Origin: Acanthaster planci
Taxonomy: Eukaryota; Echinodermata; Asteroidea; Valvatida; Acanthasteridae
Assembly: GCF_001949145.1 (NCBI RefSeq)
Contig: NW_019091493.1
Coordinates: 527,922-563,778, forward strand
Reading direction: 5' to 3'
Length of the DNA stretch: 35,857 nt
Shown here: positions 27,496 to 35,857 of the stretch, one piece after another
Layout of the letters: every line of letters begins with the position of its first letter
Numbering within the stretch: position 1 is the stretch's first letter
Translations under genes and position numbers: made by a program
The notes under the pieces: model-generated
What the model was told of the DNA's origin: nothing
Database searches by the model: none
What the model saw: only the letters and a program-made list of their open reading frames with translations

Positions 27496-27921
27496 CTATT
27501 CCATATCCAAAATCCCGGGTCGTTCGCTGCTCGCTTCTCGTTTTGGTTGAATAATTTGTTGAGTAGGTTCAATTGGTTTAGCCGTTGACTTATTTTTCCA
27601 AATTAAATAGACCGCGAGCACTCCAATGGCCAATCCACCCAGGATTAAATTTTTGTTCTCTAAGGTCGAGCGAAGTGAGTTACTTTCATTTTTAGCTTCG
27701 CTCGGGTCACTCGTGCTCGCTTCGCTAGCTAATTTCATCTTGGTGAGCTGTTGCTTCATCTTCCTGTTATGCTCGGCCAATTTCCTACCTTGTTCTACTC
27801 GTCTCGGATTTTTAGCTTTAGTTACCGTCTGAACCTGCGTCTTTACCGGGGTAATTCTCGCTTCGCTCGTCGCTTCATCGTTGTTCGCTGGTGTCGGGTT
27901 CGCTTCGTTTGTTGTTGACAT
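27496..27921 (-). CDS. Basic single-pass membrane protein, 141 aa (element B)
   Basis: Intact counterpart of 6077-6472. The N-terminus is Asn/Pro/Thr-rich, followed by a basic helix at residues 33-63 (KAKNPRRVEQGRKLAEHNRK), a Ser/Glu-rich spacer, a membrane segment at about 93-108 (LILGGLAIGVLAVYLIW) and a tail ending GILDME. ATG at 27919-27921 follows CTTATATTAAAAGAAG. The first 47 bases overlap the upstream gene. The coding DNA holds repeated CTTCGCTCG words absent from element A, which suggests local low-complexity expansion. The likely topology puts the basic domain on one side of a membrane. Confidence 0.7.
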   Translation of the reverse strand: MSTTNEANPTPANNDEATSEARITPVKTQVQTVTKAKNPRRVEQGRKLAEHNRKMKQQLTKMKLASEASTSDPSEAKNESNSLRSTLENKNLILGGLAIGVLAVYLIWKNKSTAKPIEPTQQIIQPKREASSERPGILDME

Positions 27922-28381
27922 CTTCTTTTAATATAAGGGAACTTTTGTTGAACGCAGCTGTCAATGGTGATAAATACACCCCGTACTTATGACAAACTTC
28001 GGTGAGTAGGCGTCCCATGGTCTGACTGATAATTGGGTCATCGTTTAAGTCTTTAGTCAGCGCTTCTTCTGATTTTAAGTTGACGTTGAACCCAAGGAGA
28101 TCGATTGGGGTAGCTATACCGAGCAAGAGAGAATACAAACTTAGGATCCCGTGACCGAGGGTTTTTACGATCTCTTTACCAAACTTAATTTCATACAGAT
28201 TGAGTAACTTTTCTTGGTCTTTAGAGCTAAGCGACTCGATGTCTTTGATCGAGTATTCCTTTCCTAGGTACTTCTTACTTTCACCTCACGCAGCTATCGA
28301 ACAGAGTCGGTCTTTGACGTTAAGATTACAATTGGTTGATTCTGTTTTTGAATCGGTGAGAATGCTTTTGATGTTGTCCAT
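27875..28381 (-). pseudogene. Counterpart of the 191-aa protein, one stop (element B)
   Basis: ATG at 28379-28381 directly follows GTATATATTTAA. The frame is collinear to its stop at 27875, broken only by TGA at 28286-28288 where element A has a serine codon. Conserved blocks include NVKDRLCS, KEIVKTLGHGILSLYSLLLG, NDDPIISQTMGRLLTEVCHK and YLSPLTAAF. The gene is 22 codons shorter than in A, the difference lying in the disordered C-terminus that overlaps the next gene. Function unknown. Confidence 0.65.
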
Positions 28382-28453
28382 TTAAATATATACGTTTTAA
28401 TTTTGTTGACACTTTGTTTAAAGCGTAGGTACTTGATTGTAGTTAGCTGCTAT

Positions 28454-28593
28454 AACTAGTTGAATAACTAGTTGAACGTATTGTAACAGAGTTATCATTT
28501 AATTATAACAAAATACAAAAAGCTTATAGCCGAGCTAATCTAGCCCGACTATAAGCATAGAATAAGTGATTGGCAACTAGTTAATAACTAGTT
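28454..28593. promoter_or_regulatory. Four AACTAGTT palindromes flanking a strong stem-loop
   Basis: AACTAGTT occurs at 28454-28461, 28466-28473, 28575-28582 and 28586-28593. Between the pairs lies a stem-loop at 28522-28556: 14 of 16 arm positions pair (GCTTATAGCCGAGCTA against TAGCCCGACTATAAGC) with a 3-base loop. The last palindrome overlaps the stop of the zinc/HNH gene. Element A keeps a degenerate 12-bp-spaced pair and a different stem-loop in the same spacer. Confidence 0.5.
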
Positions 28594-29260
28594 AATCAGC
28601 AAATTCGGATTTATTATTAACTACCTTATCGGACTTTCTTTTGCAGTTGCAGCTATAGCAACAGAGGACACAATTTGATTTAATGTGGCCAATTTTGTTA
28701 TCTAACTGCTCAATGGTACCCTGGTCATCTTTGTTCTCTAAGAATTGCAACTGGACCCGACAGTCTTCATAGGGGCAAATTAAGTAATCTTCAGTTAAAC
28801 CTCGGCAGAAATCCGTATCGATGAAATGATCAGGGTCATATCGATCGTACTTTTTATCTGATTGGCGAGAATTACGAATCCAATTTTTAATCTATACTTC
28901 AGTGGGGTCGCTGCACACTTTACAATATTCTCTGTGTTTTTCATGCTCGCATATTCCATTTCCATTGCACTCTATACAAGCATATCTTTGTCTTTTGTGA
29001 ATACAAACAGATGCCCCGTTACATTCAACGCATCTAGATCTTTGTCTTCTGTGCTCACAAATAGATGCCCTGTTACATTCCACACACACGTTTCTTTGCC
29101 AGCTGTGCTGACACTTGTTTAACTCTTGATGCTTTTTTACCTTAACTAAACAGTCGTTACACGTCGCATTGATTTTACCCGTTTTCTGAGTTCTAAAGTT
29201 TGCCGAGTCAACGAGCCATCTACACATGCTGCAGCACTTTTGATTATTATTTTCAACCAT
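28592..29260 (-). pseudogene. Zinc-repeat/HNH-like nuclease protein, one stop (element B)
   Basis: ATG at 29258-29260 (MVENNNQKCCSMCRWLVDSA). Residues to about 110 carry tandem units of C-x2-C-x4-C-x-H followed by R/K-rich turns (CVECNRASICEHRRQRSRC, then CVECNGASVCIHKRQRYAC). TAG at 28892-28894 interrupts a frame that otherwise stays open to TAA at 28592. The C-terminal part has DPDHFIDTDFCRGLTEDY, a C-x4-C, then TIEQLDNKIGHIKSNCVLC and a further C-x2-C, matching the layout of a zinc-bearing HNH nuclease (N-x-x-G-H core between Cys pairs). It probably binds and cuts or nicks DNA. It follows the ATPase with 41 bases between. Confidence 0.65.
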
Positions 29261-29301
29261 CTTTACCTTTTTATTATTAATAATCGTTTTATTTTTAATT
29301 C

Positions 29302-29934
29302 TCACAATAAATCAAATGACGTAGGCGGCTCGGTATTTAAAATCAGCTTACTAAATCGAACGTCGCGTAAATGTTTTTTGATTTCCTCTCGTTTCTTGTC
29401 TGGTATCACATCATTTTTGTCGAGACATTGGTCAAACGAATTTCGGTCTTTACAATGGAATAAAGCGGTCCAAGCGGTGTTCTCGCGGAAATCTTTGAGC
29501 ACCGAGTTGTACTTTTGAGTTAGGAGCCAGCAGCTGTGAAGGTAATGACGGCCCGAGAACGCCATTTTGCTTAGGGCACAGGTACTATTTGACTTAGACC
29601 TCTCTCGATATTGAATGAATTGATCAGCAGCACAATCATCAATAATGAATAATGTATTTACCCCATCAAAAATTTTTTGATGGAGTTCAATTGCCACGTT
29701 TAATTCCAACTTTTCTCAATCAAGGTCACAGAGATAAACGTTTTTGTCGGTGTATATCCACAGACGTTCTAAATACGTTTTATTCTTAAAAAGCGTCGGG
29801 CAGATGATCAAGATAGCTTCAAACGTAAACCAGTATTCAGTTTCTGAAAGATTTAAAATCCACTGAGTTTTACCCGACCCTGTTTTACCCACAATTAAAG
29901 CACAGTGCAGATTCTTAAACATCTGACTATACAT
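29302..29934 (-). pseudogene. DNA-packaging ATPase (A32/FtsK-HerA type), one stop (element B)
   Basis: ATG at 29932-29934 directly follows TTTATTAAAAA and lies 3 bases beyond the capsid gene stop. Walker A is CALIVGKTGSGKTQW. Walker B is TLFIIDDCA near 29640-29660, followed by an R-rich stretch and SKMAFSGRHYLHSCWLLTQK, the conserved sensor region of the family. The 211-codon frame is collinear and carries only TGA at 29716-29718. This length matches Polinton and related packaging ATPases. The enzyme would power filling of the capsid built by the upstream gene product. Confidence 0.85.
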
Positions 29935-29937
29935 TTT

Positions 29938-31191
29938 TTAATAAACCAAACTTTTAAAATTACCGTCTTCCACCATCAACTGCGTGTCCATCACCAGGAA
30001 CACATACATCGTCAGCGGTCCCGCGGTTTCAGCTGCTCTTTCCATTTGAATCGAGATATCACCCCCACTGCCTAAAGGTCTACCCGACCCGTGAGCAGAA
30101 TTGTCGTTGGAACTTCTAAAATCGAGCCAAAGTCCGTACTTGTCTCTTATATATTCGGCTATATCTACTCCGGTTAAGTTTAGGTCTTTGGCTACTGCGC
30201 GAGCCGATTCTGTATCTCCAAAGTACTTTGTTACCTTGTTCCAGTGTTGGTATTCAAACAGACCCTGCGAATACAATTGATTCGGCTTGCCTTTGACCGT
30301 TACGACCGTTTTTGTGATATGTGGATTATAAAATTTTGGGGGGCTTTTAATGGTTGGGTCTCTAAACAGGATCAACACTCCTTTTAGACTCTTGATCGTT
30401 TGATTGATGCTGATGTTCCATAGCGTGTCAGACTTGTTTACCGCTTGTTTCTTCCACGAGTGAATCCGGTCGAATAGGTAATAGACGAGTCCTTTGTGTT
30501 TGTTCCTCAGAGCTTGCGCCAGATCTCGATTAGTAACGACTTCGTATTCTAAGGTCAGATCCGAAATTTGATACTCTGCAGCCGTATCTGACGAGTTGAC
30601 CACTTTGTCGTGGCCGTTAAAAGTTAACTGGTACGTCAGTGGCTCTTTAAACCCCAACGGATAAAAGGGGGAATGATCCATCAACATCGGCGTGTCTAAA
30701 GGAATCGCATTTCGATTTTTAAAAGCGTCGGCAACTGCTTTATCTTTACCGTTGTTTGCGGCTTCGTTTTTGTTGCCAGCACCGAGTCGGATCTTGGCCA
30801 CGTTTTCCTTTTCCAAACCAAAGTACGCCATAGTTTCATCTGTGACAGAGGCAGCCAGTTGTCCTTAAAATTATGAAACACGTTTGCATCCCGGTAACTT
30901 ACAATTTTATTGCTTTGGAGACTGACGTTGATTTCAGAAACCAGGTTTCGCGCCACGTTGTTATACACGGTACGATTATTGTCCGAGGCACCGTCGAGAT
31001 CGAGTTTAAAAGCGAATTCGGCGGTGCCGGGTACAATGACGTCGTCAGTGCCTAAGGCCGTTTAACGTGTGACCCGTGGCTATGGTACTCGGGTTGTGGG
31101 TGATGGTGATTTTTTTTCTTTCACCCTTGATCGCATGAGGAACTTTAAGCTTGCGACTGGGGTTTAACTTTTTGGTGTATTGATGCGACAT
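29938..31191 (-). pseudogene. Major capsid protein (double-jelly-roll type), two frameshifts (element B)
   Basis: ATG at 31189-31191 follows GATATATTAAAAGTAATT. The N-terminal frame shifts near 31050, continues through FAFKLDLDGASDNNRTVYN, INVSLQSNKIVSYRDANVFH and FKDNWL, and shifts again near 30845 into a 290-codon open stretch. That stretch has GLEKENVAKIRLGAGNKNE, IPLDTPMLMDHSPFYPLGFK, EYEVVTNRDLAQALRNKHKG and a C-terminal AGPLTMYVFLVMD. About 417 codons in all. The pattern (early beta strands, F-x-x-x-W-L, a P-L-G-F/P-L strand, V-x-N-x-x-L-A) fits Polinton capsid proteins, and position next to the ATPase supports it. Confidence 0.75.
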
Positions 31192-31218
31192 AATTACTTT
31201 TAATATATCGTAGTTTTA

Positions 31219-31467
31219 TTATACGATTCTTATTTTATGATTTTTAAAAAGTAAAGAAAACGTAATTAACGTTAAACCCGCTACAAAAAATAGACCTGTG
31301 CTCAGTTGTTCGTTCGCTTCTAAAACCATATCACCGATGTGATCTATATCGGCACGCATGTCGCCCAGCATCTGCTGAATCTCCGTTTGATTGGTTTGTA
31401 TCTCGATTAATTTGTTTGTAAGGTCAGCTTGAATCTCCGACAGTTGATCTTTAACTTTGCTCTTCAT
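31219..31467 (-). CDS. Tail-anchored coiled-coil protein, 82 aa
   Basis: Intact, ATG at 31465-31467. Residues 4-55 form an uninterrupted coiled coil (DQLSEIQADLTNKLIEIQTN, QTEIQQMLGDMRADIDHIGD). Residues 58-74 are a membrane segment (TGLFFVAGLTLITFSLLF) followed by a basic end KNHKIRIV. It is divergent from the 92-aa gene, with 22 bases between start codons. Its stop lies 28 bases from the capsid gene start on the same strand. The matching region of element A was lost. Function unknown; it may form a membrane-linked oligomer. Confidence 0.65.
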   Translation of the reverse strand: MKSKVKDQLSEIQADLTNKLIEIQTNQTEIQQMLGDMRADIDHIGDMVLEANEQLSTGLFFVAGLTLITFSLLFKNHKIRIV

Positions 31468-31489
31468 TTAATTTAACTTTATTTTAAAT
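31468..31489. promoter_or_regulatory. 22-bp bidirectional promoter-like gap
   Basis: The whole space between two divergent start codons is A/T except two C residues (TTAATTTAACTTTATTTTAAAT type). TTTTAAAT sits next to the plus-strand ATG and AAATTAAAT next to the minus-strand ATG. Any promoter must lie here or inside the opposite gene. Confidence 0.4.
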
Positions 31490-31768
31490 ATGGCTAGTGC
31501 TTTAATGATGGTTGGAGGAGCTATAGTAAATGCCTTGGCATTTACTGGCTCCAATTTTTTATTTAGCAGTTTATCAAAAAGTAAAGTCGACGAAGAACGA
31601 AAGCGACACGACCTTGCGTTAGAACAATTGGCGCAAGCAAAGGAATCCTGGGAACAGGACCGCGTACACATGCTAGACTTTTTAAACAAACGAATGCGAC
31701 AAGAACGTGCGAGTCAGCAGACATTGGTAAACGTGGACGAAGCTTTACGAGCTTACAGCGAAAGGTAA
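31490..31768 (+). CDS. N-anchored coiled-coil protein, 92 aa
   Basis: Intact, ATG at 31490. Residues 1-27 are hydrophobic (ASALMMVGGAIVNALAFTGS), followed by a coiled coil rich in E/K/Q/R (SKVDEERKRHDLALEQLAQA, KESWEQDRVHMLDFLNKRMR). The final codons (YSER and TAA) abut a scrap of integrase, so the natural C-terminus may have been altered by the deletion that removed the integrase. Its layout mirrors the divergent 82-aa partner: membrane-then-coil against coil-then-membrane. Together they could pair through their coils. Function unknown. Confidence 0.6.
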   Translation: MASALMMVGGAIVNALAFTGSNFLFSSLSKSKVDEERKRHDLALEQLAQAKESWEQDRVHMLDFLNKRMRQERASQQTLVNVDEALRAYSER

Positions 31769-31858
31769 AAGGGTCAAAACGGGCCCAACTTTATATTATC
31801 TGTTAAATGGGCCAAATAGGAGTTTCGTCAAAGAGGAACTTCAGGTCGTACCGCCTGA
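31766..31858 (+). pseudogene. Integrase C-terminal scrap (element B)
   Basis: In the frame offset from the preceding gene the sequence reads VKTGPTLYYLLNGPNRSFVK, matching VKTGPTLYYLLEGPKRSFVK at the end of the element A integrase (10810-10890), then stops near 31858. All upstream integrase sequence is missing. The junction with the 92-aa gene falls at about 31766. Confidence 0.75.
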
Positions 31859-34800
31859 TTAGCTTATGGCCGTAAGCCAACGTATCGATTCCATTCGGCA
31901 AAATATAACGCTTCGTATCTAAAGGTGACAGACTAAGTTTCTGTTGAGAGACCGTGAACATCTGATGTTTGTCTGATCTAAATAATTATTGAAATGAGAA
32001 ACCCAGTCAAATAGACAACTTTTGTACATCTCGTGGGTTAGGTTTTTTTGAGTTACTACTTTTGTGACCCCTTTCGCCTTTTTTAAATTTTGATCGACTG
32101 TCAGAATCAAATACATTTTAGGTCTGATGCAAACGGCTTCTAAAATTGTTTTGCCACCAAATTCGTCTTTCATTTTACCGATAACTTTTTTATTTTTGGT
32201 GCTGTAAAGTCGATGATCGGGCGGGTAATTACTAAAGTCAAATAATGTACGCTTTTTACTCAGGTAGCCGTTTAAATCGTGCTCGCTGCGCTCGATCTGA
32301 ACTAACAGAGAATCAGTATCCGTATAAAGTAAATTTACTTTTTCACCAAAAGTTGATTTTAGTTCGTTGTAGTAAAAATCATACATTTTAGTTTTAGATA
32401 AGTCGAGCACGCTTACTCTGCAATAAATTGGTTTATTTAATTTTGTTTTGGTTCGGTACATCTCCGCAAACGAAAGCTCACGCTCTTTAAACGGTACCGT
32501 CGATTTGTAATTCGGTTTATAAGTTAATTTTCTGTATTTGTCTGCGTCTAGTACGTCCCTCAATAAATGACCGTCAATTCGATATCTGACATTTTCCATC
32601 ATCTTGCCAAAAAGAGAATGATTCATCAATTTGAAGAAATCCTTCTCAAAATCGGATTTGGCCAATTTGCGCAAACTAGTATTTTTATCGATGTAGCTTT
32701 TCATCCAAGGCCACTGTTTAAACGACATGACGTAGTGTACCTCTTTTAACCGAAGGCCTAGTTCTAAATATTTTTGTAAAGTTCGGTAGTGAACCACATA
32801 TTTTTGTTTAGTGTCCAAAGTGGCCAGGAGTTTGTCTACCGAGGTCACTTGCTCACCGTTACTGATTAAAATTTGTTGGTAACTGGAAAACCATTCATTG
32901 GGCACTACTAAATTTTCGGGCGCAAGTGGGAAATCGTTGTGGGAAGAATGCAAGTGTTGCGGATAGTCTAAGGTCACTTCAAACATGTAACCGCGCGTGT
33001 CTTTAGGTCGTAACTTGGAAATAAACTCAGGAGTAAATTTGTCCAAGCTTTTTAGCCACTGAAACTCACCCACGGGTAGATACTGACTCATGGCCCAGCC
33101 GTATAAATTATTGGCGTCTAGGTACATGATATGAGACTCCAGTTGATTTGGGTCGTAGTCAGGTAGGTCCGGGTTATTTGCCTTTGCATATCGCTTTGCA
33201 CCCACACTAGAGATCCCACCTCTTTTTGCCCTTTCAAAGAACAAGTGCCTATCAATGTCTGTCAGTAGTTCCAATTGTATACCCGAATGCTTTAACAATG
33301 CATCCCACGACAGGCCCGGTGATGTGTAATAGTTGGCTGGGTCAAGGTCATAGTGTTGTTTACAGACTTTACGGAAGTTCTCAAAACAGTCGCTAACAAT
33401 AACACGTCCGTTTCCACGTATTGGTCATGGTAGTTACCTAGGTTTTTACAACCAAAGGCTTGCCATACTTTTTGTGCTCTTAAATGTTCTTGCTCGGTCA
33501 CTGTGGACTGCTTCAGAGAGCTATAAAAAGCGCCTACTGGTGGGAGTTTTCTCTCTTGGAACCGATCAAAGGAATCAATGTATTCGTAAGGGTAAATTCC
33601 CTTTTCCAACAATAAATTTGTGTAATTTGGAAACCTTTCGCGAAGTAAGTTAAAATCATCGGGTGAACAATTTTTAACCAACCGATCTAGCGAAGCCGCC
33701 ATAAAATGAAATGAGTCTAAAAACCTGAGTTGGCCAAAGGAGAACGAAATGTAATTTTCAGTATTCTTATATGATTGATTTTCCGTAAAATTCGTGAGCG
33801 CCCTGCATGATTAAATGTGCGTCGTATTTCTCGAGATTGTGTGAAATAACCGGAATGGGTGTTTCATTGGCCACGATTCTTAACTTGAGATTACAACTGG
33901 CGTGCGCGGGACCTCGGTACTTCCCCGTCACGTGACAATGATCCCTAACCTTTCTAAAATTGTTGATGGGCTTTTTGCAATCTAAACATACCCATTCTCT
34001 GAACCCAGCTTCATTTTTACAAGCAATTTTGTCAGCTTTTGGAATATCACACTGACATTGAGATTCCGCGGTTCTCTTGTCTATCAACTTTTCGCAGATC
34101 CAACAGCGATTACAATTTTCGTAAATTTTTTGTGACTCGGGCGACCAGATCAACTCCGCTTTGTTTTTAAACATTTCGTTGATCTTGGATGCTTCCTTAG
34201 AAAGTGACCGTACAAAATTAATAGCCGCGTCTTGACCTCTGTATGTCTTTTGCCTAGTGCAAAATCCATCGCATCTGACGACCACGTATGAGTAGCCGCA
34301 AGGCTTGTGAATCTGTGTTTTGAGAGTGTTTGGGAGTTATTGGCTGATTTAACTGCTTGTTTCTGTTTGTATCGCTCGCTGTCGGCGGCAATTTTTCTAT
34401 AACAGACTCAAAATCGGCATAAATGACAAAAGGCGCGTTTTGTTTATTTTTGTAATTTTTAAACTTGAGTATATTTTCGCCTTTGACCGGCAACTCGACC
34501 GTACATGTGGGAACGTTTAATCCTTGACAATCTTCTTTGTGTCTGGTTAACTTTTCTTCCGTTTGGAAATGCGACATGCTATTGAAACACCAGTGTTTTT
34601 AGCCGTCGTGTTTATTCATATCGCCCATCAACCTAGAAAAAATTTTAATCCATCAGTAGTGATTTTCTTCACCTTTGTTAAAGTAAAGTAAATTGATCGG
34701 TTCTTTTGAGCGCTTGCTTTTGTAAAGAATGTAAAGACCGTCTTTTTTTGTGTAACCAAACACATTGATCGCTAAGTTGTTTTGAGATTCAATACGTGGG

Positions 34801-35823
34801 ATTCGTGAAATCGGTGTTGGAAAGCTTATGTTTGTAAAATTTAGACCGTCTGACGCCTTCGGCATGTAAGTTGAAGGCCGCTCTTTATTTATTCTAAATT
34901 TTGGATTTGTTTCCAACTGACTTTTGACGTTGCCTGAATATAACTTTAAAGCTGCCCGCAGCGCCCATCGGATACATTCTTGATCTTTATTTTGGACGTT
35001 TATGATTGCTTTTTTGTCTCCCAATTCTTTAGGCAACGGAATGTAAGAAGAACCCATTGGATTATATTTAACCACGTTGATGTAAAAAGCGACGACTTTG
35101 TCAAAGATCCAACCCGAGCCTTTTTGTGTATGAGCCTCCACCTCTTTTATTTGCGCTTCGCGTTGTTCAGTGAGTGCATTTTTAATGTCGGCTTCATTTG
35201 TGACCACATCGTTGTCGCTTGGAAAGGGAAATACGCCAAATTCATTTTTCCGGTTTTTCCAATCTAAACTGAACTTTGATATTTGTTTGCAATTTGTACG
35301 AACCAATTTCTTTTAGTTCTTCCAAAGCTTTTTTCTCGAAAGTTTTGTAAAAATCAAAAAAGTGTATCAAATCGTATTCAAAGAAACGGGGTATCAATTC
35401 CCAATTGCGGTAGTTGCCCTGAAAGCGCCTGATGTTTCTAATGTCAACTTCCGCAATTTCCTCGGGCTGAGTGTAAGCTTTAATCGCTTCAATAAAGTCC
35501 TGTTTGACGTATCTGTCTTTGTTTGCAAAAGGAATATTATATTTTTGAACCGTTTTCAACAGCTGCCGATATGACTGACGCGGGAGGTATCTAAATTGTT
35601 TTTGGTCTGCCCGTATGGTTTCAATGAGCTCGGCTTTTGTGTCAGATTTACGCTTGGGTGCCGGTAATGGAATGTTATACCGCTTGACAAAATCTTCTAA
35701 AAACGCCTTCCTAAATCGATTAAAAGTCGTTAGTAGAGGTCGGTGTCGTCGGTTGCTCATGTGTCTATTTATATGTAGGTTTTGAAAATTCTTCTCATTT
35801 TTTCTATCCACTTGACTTGACAT
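31856..35823 (-). pseudogene. Protein-primed-type family B DNA polymerase, broken (element B)
   Basis: ATG at 35821-35823 follows CAATATATAAAAAAAC. The N-terminal 250 residues are basic (FLEDFVKRYNIPLPAPKRKS; RRFQGNYRNWELIPRFF). The exonuclease region has VIYADFESVIEKLP near 34415 and HNLEKYDAHLIMQ near 33825. Between them sits a cysteine-rich segment with an endonuclease-VII-like VRDHCHVTGKYRGPAHASCN (about 33900-33970). Palm motifs: A, MYLDANNLYGWAMSQ near 33110; [15 protein letters not shown] near 32600; C, LLYTDTDSLLV near 32320. The gene totals about 1,320 codons. Breaks include frameshifts near 35270, 34270, 33740, 33295 and 31965, and stops near 34652 and 34600. Catalytic aspartates remain. 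It replicates the element genome from protein-primed ends, by family. Confidence 0.88.
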
Positions 35824-35857
35824 GTTTTTTTATATATTGTTAGATCTGTAGTAAAGA
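35824..35857 (-). promoter_or_regulatory. TATA-like box before the polymerase gene
   Basis: On the minus strand AACAATATATAAAAAAAC precedes ATG, ending 1-15 bases upstream. The same layout (TATA-like run hard against the start) recurs at most genes in both elements. The window ends here, so the right terminal repeat is not visible. Confidence 0.45.

Larger units (their letters stand above)
22440..35857. mobile_element. Element B: Polinton/Maverick-like endogenous DNA virus, right end outside window
   Basis: This is the better preserved copy. It retains a cysteine-repeat frame, a 59-aa ORF, TFIIB-like factor, coiled-coil/hydrophobic protein, myristoylation-motif protein, five small minus-strand genes, zinc/HNH protein, ATPase, major capsid protein, a divergent gene pair, an integrase scrap and the polymerase. 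The window ends 34 bases upstream of the polymerase start, so the right terminal repeat is not seen. It lacks the minor capsid gene and nearly all of the integrase that element A keeps. Seven short genes are open, while every long gene carries stops or frameshifts. Confidence 0.87.

Noticed and set aside
28454-28593. CRISPR-like array
   Set aside because: The repeats are 8-bp palindromes at 11-12 bp spacing, without spacer-repeat architecture, in animal DNA.
28862-29122. Plus-strand frame over the zinc/HNH gene
   Set aside because: It is antisense to the repeat array; its internal repetition simply mirrors the zinc units.

Overview
The window reads as animal genomic DNA, most likely from a marine invertebrate. 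It is AT-rich, has spliced-looking transposase exons, and is packed with decayed mobile elements. Nothing bacterial is present: no operons with Shine-Dalgarno sites, no rRNA or tRNA. The host species cannot be named from the sequence.

Two related Polinton/Maverick-type (adintovirus-like) endogenous DNA virus copies lie in the same orientation. Element A covers about 1-15,960 and element B about 22,440 to the window end. Each has a left block of plus-strand genes converging on a long right block of minus-strand genes. The family is set by a protein-primed-type family B DNA polymerase, a packaging ATPase, a double-jelly-roll-type major capsid protein (B, and a C-terminal piece in A), a retroviral-type integrase (A, with a C-terminal scrap in B) and a probable minor capsid protein (A only). 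By eye the small proteins are roughly three quarters identical between copies, so these are separate old insertions and not a recent duplication. Nearly all long genes are broken. Several short ones are still open.

Shared order, left to right: TFIIB-like factor (+), [minor capsid, A only], coiled-coil/hydrophobic protein (+), myristoylation-motif protein with a C-terminal membrane anchor (+), palindromic bidirectional terminator, amphipathic membrane protein (-), coiled-coil protein (-), three small proteins (-), a regulatory spacer with tandem AACTAGTT palindromes, zinc-repeat/HNH-like protein (-), ATPase (-), capsid (-), a divergent pair of small membrane/coiled-coil proteins, integrase (+) and polymerase (-). 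Element B also begins with a cysteine-every-third-residue protein and an intact 59-residue ORF. No adenain-type protease was recognised in either copy.

Element A has been invaded three more times: a 1.36-kb insert at 2,306-3,664, a Penelope-like retroelement fragment at about 8,796-10,085 that replaces most of the capsid region, and a 587-bp TTAA-flanked MITE inside the polymerase gene at 13,998-14,584. Between A and B (about 15,960-22,440) lies the wreck of a spliced DDE transposase gene plus unassigned sequence.

The most interesting theme is a possible private transcription apparatus: a TFIIB-like protein, TATA-like boxes directly against most start codons, a covarying bidirectional terminator hairpin, and tandem palindromic operator-like sites kept in both copies.
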